Positions 13,401 to 24,135 of a stretch of 64,000 nt of DNA are shown one piece after another. The stretch spans positions 992,001-1,056,000 of the forward strand of contig WHVY01000001.1 of the NCBI GenBank assembly GCA_022266195.1, given 5' to 3'. Made by a program: the position numbers and the translations under genes. Each line of letters opens with the position of its first letter. Within the stretch, counting starts at the first letter, position 1. The DNA is from Tetranychus cinnabarinus (Eukaryota > Arthropoda > Arachnida > Trombidiformes > Tetranychidae). A model generated the notes under the pieces. That model had not been told where the DNA came from. It saw only the letters and a list, made by a program, of their open reading frames with translations, and searched no databases.

Positions 13401-16400
13401 TCGTCATCTTCCTTCTCAATCCTTTTCTTGTGGTCAAGCCAAAAAAAGGAGGAAAAAAATAAGGTCAAAACTTATCCCATATTTTGGACGGACAAAACTC
13501 TCTCTTTCTCTCTTTCTCTCTCTCTTGTGAATGACCTTTAACCCTATCTTCAACGGAAGTGACCTTTTGTATTTGTGTGTGTGTGTGTCAGTAGCTTGAG
13601 TTATTTGGACACGATTTAGGCCATAAGGCCACAATGACGATGTTGGTTTTCCAGGCTTTTTTCAATTCTCTTCTTTCTCTTCTCTCTTTCATCTTTCTCT
13701 CTTCTCTTTCTTTCTTTCTTCATCTTCTCTTTCCTCTCTTCCCTTCTTCAGGCGTCTGTCAATGAAAATATATTATTGCATTTAGATGTACTATTATTAT
13801 TAACATTATTGTAATATAATAATGTTAATACGCTTGTCTCTGGGTTTTGTTGATAACTTTGAAACCGTTTGAAAGCGAAACATCTTCAAATGCTTTTACT
13901 CTATTTTTGCGGTCCATTGAATCGCTTTCGATTTCTCACCAGTCTATCCGTCATCCTTCATCATCCTAGCCATCCTGATCCATCCTCAACAACCCTAACC
14001 ATAACTTTAACCCTATTTTTGTGTCGCTCTTTCAAATTGATTTTTACTGTTGTTTCCCTTTTACACACTGACAGTTGTTGCACGGCTTACATAACTCATT
14101 GAAATACTTGCACACTCACATTAACCTTTCAATTGAACCTCATGTTAGTTGAGCATTTAATTAACCCAATCTGAACGGTTGATGATTAAAATAAGCAACA
14201 TTTACAACTGTTACACTGACATATTGAGTTTACTGACAACAATTTTGTTAAAACAAGTTTTCTTGTTCTTCTTCCCATTCATTGACAAAAATCATTGGCA
14301 AGTGATAACATTGTTTCATTTCAATGACACCATATCAATGAGTTATTCATGAATACATCTTTTTGTTTCAATTTTCAATCAGCCAACCAACTTTAAATCA
14401 ACTGTAAAAGATGAAACATTAAACACGAGAAGCAAAAAGCAAAATTCAAAAAACACTGTCGAGTGTAAAAGCAAAACATGAAAGCAAAATAGCAACTCAA
14501 ACTACTGTAACTCAAAAATGACCAGAACAACTTAATCATGGAATGTAGTTGAATAGCTGATCACAATCATGATCATCATTTAGGCGCAAGAATAAAAGTT
14601 TGCGGCAACAATTTGAATAAAATTTCCCATTGAATGAAAAATAATGTTCATCATAATGAAACTGTTAAAATGTGCTGTGAAAAACACGTTCTGCTCTAAC
14701 CTTGATTTTCATGATAGTATTCATTATTATCTTTATTCACATCATCATCTTGTTTAACTCAATGAAAATGGACTGAACTGGTAACACTATTAAGGCCGAA
14801 CAATAATGATCAAAATGAGGATGAAGAGAGAAAGAGAAGAGAAGAAGAAAGAGAGAGAGAAAAAAACGCGCGTAATTTACCTATTATCTTGCTGTTTCCT
14901 CTCTTCCCATCTTGTTCCCTGTCAACTCCACCTCCATATCCTCCTCCTCCTCCTTCATCATCTTCATCTTCTTTTATCCTCTTCTTTTCCTCTTCAACTC
15001 CTGCACTTTTCTTGATTTGCACGCACAAAACCATTCGCCGGAATAAGGAACGAATTTTTGACCTCAAACTTAAAGAAATTTGGCCTCAATTTCAACATTA
15101 ATAATCACACTAGTTTACTTTACCCAATAAGGCAATGATAAAAGAGTGAGTAAAGGTGAAGGTAAGAGAGGGAGAGAATGGAAACTCAATTAATATCATC
15201 TTGAGGTAAGATGCGGATGATGGCGAGAGATGAAGAAACATTAATGATATTATCATTTATACTGATCTTTACCAAGGTCATAAGGACATAATAACATTCA
15301 CATTTGACCACATTTACACTTTTGACGCTTTCCTTTCAAGTGTGTTACTTGGTTTACTGGTCAAAGGTAACAAAAGGGTCAACACACAACAGTGAAAGTA
15401 AAAATAGTAAAGAGACAGTTAAATGGATTTCCTTGGCAAAAGGTTTACGGTTTTTGGTCAACTTTTTATTCCTCTTGTACCTTAAAGCTGTTGACCTTGT
15501 TGTGATCCTGTCGATGACCTTTCATCGCAACTGTACCAATAATCATGTTGACACTTCATGGGTCATCATCATCTGTGTATTCATTAAACATCTTTACATT
15601 TTTCATAATTTTTCATCTTGCAACAATTTTAATGTTAAAATTGAAACAAATTTCAATCTTTTTTTTTGTTTTTTACCTTTTTGCTTTCAATGTTTCGCTC
15701 CAATCAAGATGATAATAATGATAATGATAATTAGAGTGAAAATGAGACCAGAAAAAGTTGAAAACTTGAAAAGTGAACATTAACAGGTAAAGGTCAGATC
15801 TTAAGTAATATGACTGTAAAGGGTAATACTTCGGTAGTTAATTTTATTGCTCTGATTGATTTAAACTGAAATAATCATTTGTTCACTTTTCAATGATGAT
15901 ATTAAGGCAACAATAAACCTCTGAATTAACCTTTCAAACTCAAAACAAATGCTCAACTAATTACAAGTTAATGTTTACTAATGGAACCATTTTCATTGAT
16001 CAAATAATCAAAAATTAGTTAAACTTGAAATTGAAATACAATTGATTTGCCCAAAAATGGTTCATGAATAATTTTCAATATTGAAATGAACTACAATTTC
16101 ATTGTTAATCTGCTGTAAATGAGTCTATTTTGTCTCTTCCCATGAAATGTAATCATCAAAATGTGAGTTTACAAAATGATGATTGATTTGGAAATAATAA
16201 CTTTAAATTGTTGAATCATGTTTAAAAGATGAGGATGAATGAATGAAACGAATGAAATGATTAAGTTTCAACAAGATTTTACAATTAAATTCATCAACCA
16301 ATCATTAACTAAACGACTTTTCAAGTTTACTGATAACTGGTTGACATGAACAGAAGAGTTTCAATTTTTACACCAAAAATGATAATCAACTTATTAGCAA

Positions 16401-18652
16401 TTGTTGAGTTGATTAACTGAGTCGACTTCAACTCATCTAACCTTTAATCTGATACAATTTAATCAAATCAACCTTGACTGTTGTGCAAATGGACAAAAGT
16501 GTCTTCATTTCCCTTGAATGGCAATTTGATTAGTTGCCTTTACCAGACATCAATATGATGAAAAGATGAAAAAAGAATGCAAAAAAGGTGAAAAAAGATG
16601 GAAAAGTCCTTTCACTTTTACAAGGTTAATTGTTATAACCGGAGGGTTCATTGGAAGGACAAGGAGCAAATGAACACAAAACAAACTATCAAATGCAAAT
16701 GAAAGACCCAGAAGCATTTTGACACAGTCAGATGGATGAGAAGTGAAAGTAAAAGAAGCAAGTAATCATCATTATCATCCTCATCATCTCAATGACCTTT
16801 ACTTTTGCATCTTGCTTCCTTGCTATTATTGAGAGAAGATGATTGAATCAAATTCAATTCATTTGTTAACTTGACAAATGAAAATAATCCAGGTTTCTTT
16901 TTATATCAAACAAAAATATCTATATATATATGAATATAAATTTACACACTTTTTTGGGTTCTTTTCGCTCTTTTTTTTCATCCTCTTCCCTCACTCTCAG
17001 GATACTGCTGCTTTTGCAACTGTTTTTCCATCGGTATCCTCATCTTCCTCATCACTTATATGATGAACAGTTTACACTGGTAAGCAAGATGACGATGATG
17101 AACGCCAAAAATCCCATAATAGAGATGAATATATTTTTATCCCGGTAACAATGAAAAGTCGAGGTCATTTTTAGAGTAACCTAAAGACATAGTGACAAAG
17201 TAAGGAGAAGAAAGGTCACCGTAAATTTCGGTTACGGAGTTTGGCCTTGTTTAACTTATCATTGGAAGAAAGAGAGAGAGAGAGAGAGAAAGGAAGGAAG
17301 AATGGAGGAGCTGAAAAGAAGCCAAAATCTTCTCTTCCGTCCGTCTTCAAGTAAAATAGCAAGTAGCCCATAGACAATTGTCAAAAATCTTTTTTTCTCT
17401 TTCGTTCTTTTTCTGTCTCTCTCTTTTCGTCTCTCACATTGAACCAGTTTCCTTTTTACAAGCTGATGTGAGATGAAAATTTTCCCAGGTCAACATTTTG
17501 TGTCCCCAATTTTATAAGTGCCACAGAGTATTAAAAAACATTCATGTCGCAGAAGACAATTTATAAGATTTACTTTTTACTTTTACCAAGCTGATGATGA
17601 ACAAGAAGAACGGGAAGAGGAAGATTTTTTCTTCTTCTTTGGAGCAATAGTTTCATCTGTTCGGATGATGATCATTAGGATGATGGCAAATGATGATATG
17701 TGCAGACCTAAATTCAGAAAACCTCTGGGCCTATGACCTTGGTTTGATATCGGGCCAACTGTGTTCCTTGAATTGTCTCATTGACATTGTTACCAACATT
17801 TTCAGCTTTTTTTACTGTTAATGATCCATTGCTATCAATGGTTCAACAGGATTCAAACTGATGGCAAGACTAAAGGTTCAAGGAAATGATGCTGTTCAAG
17901 GAGCAAGGAGCAAAAAAAGGAACCTCGAAAAAAAAGCAAACTTTGACTCTCGTGAAATGCATAAGGGAAACTTTTCCCTCTCAACTAAATTCAATTTAAC
18001 CCTTTGCAGTTGCCATTAAATTGGCACATTTTCACACAGGAAAATGTCACTCTTTGCCCTTTCAGCTTTACCTCATTGTCATTTAACCAGATCCAGCAAC
18101 CCTTTTCATCCGAACACTGAGGACAAATGTTGCTCTTTTGTTCTTGTCCCATTGAGTTACTGAGGTTTGATAAAAAAAATTGTCAAAAATTGTAATCTCT
18201 CAATGGGTTTGCATGATTTGCAAAAACATATTCATTGCTTAAACTAGATCAGAAAAGATTGATTTACTGTTAAACCGGGATTTCCTAATGAAATGATGTT
18301 AACTTGCAAAGACCCAAAACCTTAGTTGTAACATTGAGTAATATTATCAGGTTTACCCAAAAATATGATTGGGTTAAGTTTGAGTTTCACTTTCAAGTGC
18401 AAATGTCAACTTGAAATGTTTCAATAACTTTAAAGATTCTCATTATTAAGTAATGGTTGAGGTCAACTTACCGTCCAATAGTCTATCCGGATTGGTTAAC
18501 AGAATATGATTATCAGCTTGAAATCCATCTAAAATGGTGTCAAGGTCACACAGAGCAGTTGCACCTCCTTCCAATCCTTCCTCCAAGAACTTGAGATCGG
18601 TCGATGAAAGTTCCCTCAACTCAGGGAGGGTAAAATGTGATTCCCCATGCAT
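10424..18652 (-). CDS. Ser/His-rich probable transcription regulator, possibly E74/ELF-like (partial; 3' exons not found)
   Basis: Three exons fit in phase on the minus strand: 18652-18472 (ATG, 60 codons, ends phase 1 at a GTAAGT), 12499-12362 and 11287-10424, the last also ending phase 1 at a GTAAGT. Further coding exons must therefore follow. The N-terminus is acidic and leucine-rich (ELRELSSTDLKFLEEGLEGG). The middle exon gives MSPDMGSEDSDNEILDLTLP followed by a basic run. The large exon has long Ser runs, Gly/Asn blocks, a 60-residue His/Pro/Gln tract and then SPLPPSPADSGVSDVDS. This layout resembles a regulatory protein, and the last motif recalls insect E74 from memory only. The ETS domain that would prove it is not visible in the window. 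A 6-kb first intron suggests a developmentally regulated gene. The join at 12499 uses TCTCCAG; other acceptors slightly upstream are possible. Confidence 0.55.
11895..12080 (+). repeat. dispersed repeat family, copy 2
   Basis: Shares TTTGGATGAAAACAGGTAAA and GGCTAATGGATCAACAG with the copy at 6.5 kb, with nearly unbroken identity over that core, but a GA-rich insertion replaces part of the left side. It lies in the intron between the exons at 11287 and 12362 of the minus-strand gene. Confidence 0.6.
12693..12730. repeat. AT microsatellite
   Basis: Interrupted (TA)n tract with AAATAAAT spacers, in the long intron of the minus-strand Ser/His-rich gene. Confidence 0.8.
13798..13830. repeat. perfect 13-bp palindrome with 7-nt loop
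   Basis: TATTAACATTATT at 13798-13810 is the exact reverse complement of 13818-13830, around the loop GTAATAT. It lies in an intron next to a strongly pyrimidine-rich block (13320-13750). Confidence 0.7.
14881..15000 (-). CDS. possible cassette exon of the Ser/His-rich gene
   Basis: Minus-strand 15000-14881 is 120 nt with a CAG acceptor and a GTAAAT donor. It starts with two bases of a codon and ends with one, so it would insert between the exons at 18472 and 12499 without shifting frame. It would add about 40 residues: an acidic Glu/Asp/Lys stretch, GGGGG and a charged tail. The acceptor lacks a good pyrimidine tract, and the low complexity comes partly from a CTC repeat, so chance is a real alternative. 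Confidence 0.25.
15732..15920 (+). repeat. dispersed repeat family, copy 3
   Basis: Begins GTGAAAATGAGACCAGAAAA exactly as copy 1 and shares ACAGGTAAAGGT and TTGCTCTGATTG with it, but has lost the GGCTAATGGATCAACAG block. Its right end (AAGGCAACAATAAACCT) matches the right ends of the other two. It lies in the 6-kb intron of the minus-strand gene. Confidence 0.55.
17270..17290. repeat. (AG)n microsatellite
   Basis: About ten AG units, one of several GA tracts in this intron. Confidence 0.85.
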
Positions 18653-21330
18653 TTTTAGTCTTAGTTGCTCTCAATGATTCCTTTGAGTTGATATTTTTTG
18701 ATTTTAGTTGCTAATAAGTTTTTTGATTTTTTTGATATTTCCAATTATATAATATATATAAATATATAAATATACACAAATATAAATTATTTTGTTTGGT
18801 ACAATATTTTTGCTTTAGTTACTCATCAGTTACTAAAAGGGAAAAAGACAAAAAAATAAAAAAAAGACAAATCAATATTGTGCTCATTTTTGTGTCTAAT
18901 TAATGCTAATTTACTAGATTTAATGCTTTTAAACCCCTTAATTGACCACTTAATTGTGCTGAATCTTTGCTTTTCAAAGTTTTCATTCATTTTCAGTCTT
19001 TCATTGTTATGTGATATGTTGCTCCATCTGGCGTCAGTGAATCTAACTACTTATGGTTGACTAACTTTGAGCGGGTTTTCTGAATTTCAAACAACTTGCA
19101 TTTACTTTAACAATTTTGTTTGCATTTAGTTTTTGAAAAACCAATTTTTGTTTCTTTACAATCAAGTTAAATTTATTTGATTTGATATCCTTAAGTTATA
19201 AAGCCTTAATACATTCAATTTTTTGATGAATAATTGAAAGAAATGTCGACTATTTTCAACATTCATTGCAGTCTAACCAAGCTTGAGCTTCCACTTAAAA
19301 TCAATACTAAAGATCGTTTCATTTTTTAAAAATTGAAAATCTAAAGTCAAAAATCGATATGAAATTGATTTCAACATTGATTATGGAAAAAGATTCATAA
19401 AATGTCAAATGAATAAAATTCAATTGTTTTTTATAATAAGACCAATGAACCGTTCAGTGAAGCCTTTAGCTTTGAATGATGTCTGTTTTAATCTTAAAAG
19501 CTGTAAAAATTGTCAATGATTTCAGTCTAAATTGATTTACAAGAGGTTATAATTCAATATTAAACAAATGTTGAGTTCAAAAACCAGTTTCTATCAATTT
19601 TCAATGTTAATCCTCAACAACAGCCAATATCATTGATTTTTTTACGGTTTGATAATCAATAGATAATCCCAGACGAGTCATTATCAAATAAAATGTCAAA
19701 GTATTCAAATAATCATCTACTCAGGTAAAAAACCATGTAAAACAAGTCAAAGCTAGTTTTTTTAAACTATCCGGATAATGAAACTGGATCTTTGATTTGA
19801 TACACATTGAAGAATCAGATCTTTTAGATATTCAGATTTTCAAAATGAATTGAGTCAATGATAGACAAAATTGCAATTGATTTCTGTTGCCAAACTAAAA
19901 GTACAAAAACCCTTGCTGGTGACTAACGCTTGGTATCAATCTATGAAGCTATAACAATGTTTAAACATGATGAAATTGAGTTGTCAATTGAATAATACAA
20001 AATGCAGCAAGTCTTATTATCCGGTTGGTTTATGTGATTCACCACAGTTTATTGATCTTTAGTCAGAAGACACACTATCAATGAAAGACGCTAAGAGTAG
20101 ATTCACTAGTTGATTCACAAAAATGAATAATTGAATGTTGCGCCTCGAATGATCCCAGATCAGTTGCCAATTGGACAATTTAAGGTATTTGACTGAACTT
20201 AATTTAACTTTTAACTGTTGTTGACTTCAACTGGTGACGCCATCTAACGCATCATAATCAAACTGTAAAAACTGCCAACATTTGAATAAACTTGTTTTAA
20301 CGTTAAGTACAAGTTGATTGTAATGGAGCATAAATTGATATCCAAATGTCAGATGGAGACACTTGATGAACAATTTGATGAAACAATCTACGTTCTTAAT
20401 GTTAACTTGATTTAACCGTTTTTTTTTATATATTGATAAAGAGTTTATCAGAAAAATATATTTGTGTACATTTTGGTACTCAACCCAAATGGATATCCAA
20501 TTGTGTACATAAAGTCACTCCAGCTTTACAAGATTGATATGGAAAGCAGTGAAAAAGCCGCAAAGAAATGGATTGTTAAAGCGTCAAAAATGTAAAGACA
20601 AAATAAAAAACATTCGTAAGATTAGCCTTTTTGTTATCATGTAGTATTTTCACAGAATGTTTGGTTGAAACAGCTAATTGCAAGTTGAATGTTTTCTAGT
20701 CTTTCCTTTTTCTTTTAACAACAAAAATGTCCAACAATCAACAAATGCTAAAAGTAAACGTTAGACTGGCAACTGTTTGATGGTGACTTGTAAAATAACA
20801 AAAATGGTCGATAATCACTGTGACTGTGCGTTTTAATGCGATGAAGGGGTTCCAATTGCAACACACACAAAAAACACTTTGCACAAAATGGTAAAAGAAG
20901 GGAAAAAAAGAGCAGAAAACAAGAAAAGTTGAATTTCTCTTTGGGCTTACCTTTTCTAATAAAATCCTTAGTAGTCCATTTTGGTTAACAAACACTATCC
21001 AACGAAGGTAAAACATAGTCCATTTTAAAAGACGAAACTAAAACACACAACTCATATTATCTCCTGACTAATCGGAGCCATTTACACAAAATTGCAAAAA
21101 TCTTATGAACACAATATGAAAAACACTGTTTGATGTGAGACTCTGAGAAAAAGAGAGTGAGAGAATGAAACAAGTGAGAGAGTGAGAGAGTTCAAAGAAC
21201 TTTCACTCAGCCTGATCAATCACCTCAAATGTTAGCTCTTTCTCTCTCTATCTCTCTCTTTCTTGTTTTAGAAAGAGAGAAGAGAGAGAAGAGAGAGGGA
21301 GAGAAAGAGAGATGATGATGATGATAATAA
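18653..21330. other. upstream region of the Ser/His-rich gene, no supported gene
   Basis: AT-rich sequence just 5' of the minus-strand ATG at 18652 has no splice acceptor, so it is probably 5' UTR and promoter. A minus-strand ATG frame from 21016 ends at a clean GTAAGC donor about 66 bases later (22 codons) and might be an alternative first exon. Two short plus-strand frames near 20323 and 20540 are too short and too broken to call. A GA-rich block at 21140-21310 leads into the fold-back. Confidence 0.45.
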
Positions 21331-22320
21331 TGATGGTGATGTTGGTGATGATGAAAGGAAAACGGGAAAAAAAGATCGCCGTTCTTCCGCGATCCAAAAT
21401 AGACCCAAGTACCGTTTTTGAGCAATTTTTAAATTAGCTTTCTCGCTCACACTTTTCATTTTTACTATCTCATTCTTTCTCTCTCTCTCTATCTCTCCTG
21501 GTCTTCCCATCTTACTGGTCTTTCATCGTCATCAACAACAAGATGAACATCGTGATTATCTTAACGTTTGTTGAAACTGTATTTTTACTGGCAGATAATC
21601 GGAAAAATATTTTTATACAGTCCCTGAAAAAAAGAGAGGGGAGAGACCAGGAGAGGTTTGGGTTTGTGTTTACTTACAGAATGACTTGAAACTGTTTTTA
21701 TTTTTATATTTTTAATTTTTCTCTCCTTCTTTTTATTTATTATGAAAATGTTTTTACTGTTTTAATGTTTAAATTATTTTCACTCTGGAATCAATTGGAA
21801 TCAGATAGTTTTGGACATTTTCCGACTATCTGCCAGTTCACTGTAGCTTGATATAATTGCTATTACTGTTTGTCAGGTGAATGAGATTGAGTCATGCATT
21901 GACTCCATTCAATGCCAGTGCATTGACCTCACTCAAGTTCTTCGCTCTTTCAGAGAAAGACTAACTTCTCTTCATTCAGAGGGTATTGAACTTTCTCTGA
22001 TCTCTTTCTGTTCTTTTCTGTCTCTCTTTCTTTTTACCTTTCTTTTTCTCTTTCTTTCTCTTGTTTCAACAAAAGCTAAGATTATCATGACGATGAAAAC
22101 GATGTTCATCTTAATGTTGCTGTTGCTGTTGCCTTTTGTTAATGACGATGAGAGAGGAAAGACCAGTAAGATGGGAAGAGAGAGAGAAAGAGATTGTAAA
22201 AATGAAAAGTGTGAGCGAGAAAGCTAATTTAAAAACTGCTAAAAAACGGTACTTGGGTCTATTTTGGAAGATCGCGGAAGAACGGCGATCTTTTTCCCGT
22301 TTTCCTTTCATCAGCTCCAC
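21331..22320. repeat. large fold-back: ~250-bp inverted repeat arms around a ~480-bp centre
   Basis: Left arm 21331-21580 is the reverse complement of right arm about 22062-22320. The best 110 bp (around 21355-21470 and 22200-22310) differ by only a few substitutions, one 3-bp indel and a 1-bp T indel. GAT/CAT microsatellite extends the arms outward. The arms include TCGCGGAAGAACGGCGA, itself a small palindrome. Transcription through it would give a long near-perfect hairpin. No transposase is present. It may be a fold-back transposon, an inverted segmental duplication, or a hairpin small-RNA source. Confidence 0.75.
21587..21837. mobile_element. 251-bp MITE-like element with ~21-bp terminal inverted repeats
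   Basis: The left end ACTGGCAGATAATCGGAAAA and the reverse complement of the right end ACTGGCAGATAGTCGGAAAA differ at one base. The interior is AT-rich and non-coding. It sits in the loop of the larger fold-back. No clear target-site duplication flanks it, so it may instead be the inner part of the same palindrome, separated from the main arms by diverged sequence. Confidence 0.45.
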
Positions 22321-22554
22321 CACCAGCACCATAACCAACAACAACATCATCATCGTCTTCATCGTTTTCTTCATCATCATCATCATCATCGTCGTCTTCA
22401 TCTTCTTCGTCTTCATCTTCTTCTTCTTCTTCTTCTTCATCGCCATCAGTATCTATTTCTAAGAGGAAGAGGATTGTTAATTGATAAATGAAAAGTCAGG
22501 TAAATTGGGAACGACGATAAAAGTTGCAAGTTGAATTTTAGATACCTTTATTTA

Positions 22555-24135
22555 TGGTCCTTAAGTGTACAGCAAATAGATCAAAAACTGGTAATTTAAT
22601 AACCAGTTTTTCAATCGTTATATTCTAATCACACCTTTTTTGAATCATTTGGAAAACCAACAATAAAAAATTACTGTTATTGTTGCTTCATGTGCCATTC
22701 TTTTAGGAATCATGATATTCAGAAATGAGAAAATTTTAAGAAGACAAGTTATTTTGTTAATTCAATGAACAATTTGAAACCGTTGATTTATTGAGAGATG
22801 GTATGCGAACAAAATGAGATGAAAAAGGAGGACGGGTTGATTGAGAATATAGCATCTCTCATTAAGAGGAAAGGTTATTGAAAGGGTTAAAGAAAGAAAG
22901 GAAGGAAGGCTTCTTTTAGAGGAGAGAGGAAGGCAGGGAAATCGCAAAAGAAATCAGTAAAAGTGAAATCGTCGTAAACTTGGTATGTTCAGCATGGAAG
23001 ACATTTTCTTCTTTAATGACTTTCTTTTTGTTGGATTAATCTTTTCGTGTTTATTAATAATTCAATTGAATCGGCCTCCACAAAATAGATTCCCAAATCT
23101 CTCCATTAGAAGTTCCAACGAATATATAACCACTTTCTTTATCTTTAACCAGCTCATTAAAATCGTCCAGAATACGACAATGCAATGGTAATGATGGATT
23201 CACAAACCGATTCTTTAATTGACTTTTGCTCTGGCGATGTGACAAAACCCCCTTTCAATAAACTGGCCAGCATCATGGACTTCAGTTGTATTGTCAAATG
23301 AGATTCACCAAGACTTTGTGGGCTTCTCCAAGTCGACTGACAAATTTTGGTTGGAATCTCATTTTCAGATCGCAACAAGTGGATGAACTCTCTTCATGAC
23401 TCTACAATAGACAAAAAAGTCAACTCAAATAAATTGTAACTGAAGGCATGTTTCTCTAAAGCATCCGGCACTGATTCATATCATCAGGTTACGGAAAGCT
23501 GGAACAAATTGTCTCCTTCTAATTTGGGAACATTAGCATAAACCAATTTTGCGTCCGAATCAACACGTAAACTACAGTAATTGTTCAGAGTGGTTTCCAC
23601 TCCAACCATATTTACTATGAGATAAACTTTGCAAAGGTCAACACAAAAATTAAGATGAAAAGAAAACCAAAACTTCAAGAGTTTAACTGTCAGGAATCAA
23701 AAAGAAATAGAAAGAGCGAAAAGACAGAAACAAGAAATGAAAATAAAGAGCCGAAATTGTTTCATAAAAATCAGGATAAAGCACACAAGCAATGTAAGAT
23801 TTACTCTAATGAACAGTCAACTGGTGTTACGATTTTTAGGCCACTTGTAGTCGATAATTTTTTCAATCTTACTAAAACTACTATTGGTATTGAAATAAAC
23901 ATTGTCTCCAACTAATTCGGGAACATTAACATAAACCATTCAAAACAAAACAAAAGACAGAGCTGTCATGTTAATCAGTATTCAGTAATTCTTGAAAAGC
24001 TTATTAAAGATAAATTACATGAAAAGCTGTGTAAAATTTCCCGTACAATTATTCAAATGCAAAATAAAGGCTTTCTATCAGTGGCTCCTCCATAGCATAA
24101 CTTTTCAGGCGGTGATTTTAAATCTTACATAGAGA
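22555..24135 (-). pseudogene. scrambled, decayed partial copy of the EDC4 locus
   Basis: Blocks here match the intact EDC4 locus downstream but in a changed order. 22555-22690 matches 24425-24540; 22745-22900 matches the EDC4 3' flank near 25260-25420; 22995-23065 matches the intron of the small gene at 24850-24912. 23070-23165 and 23165-23270 match EDC4 codons near 27380-27460 and 27600-27745. 23310-23350 matches the EDC4 end near 25540. 23500-23650 matches the EDC4 start near 28250-28400, and 23775-23940 matches 28117-28290 again. 23945-24135 matches the 5' flank near 28515-28710. Frames are broken by deletions, so no full protein can be made. Because flanking and intron DNA were copied, this was a DNA duplication and not retroposition. 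Confidence 0.8.

Noticed and set aside
15304..15783. 159-codon plus-strand open frame
   Set aside because: Composition is typical of AT-rich chance frames, it has no recognisable domain, and its end runs into a dispersed repeat copy.
20323..20600. Two short plus-strand peptides near 20323 and 20540 that look coding-like
   Set aside because: 30 codons or fewer each, in different frames and separated by stops; a decayed element is possible but not supportable.
22080..22228. Plus-strand ATG frame with a signal-peptide-like start in the right arm of the fold-back
   Set aside because: The matching frame in the left arm is cut by an early stop, and the hydrophobic run comes from a short CTG/TTG repeat.
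22111..22462. Overlapping ~110-codon frames on both strands
   Set aside because: Low-complexity Lys/Met or His/Phe runs from the CATCTT microsatellite, not protein-like.
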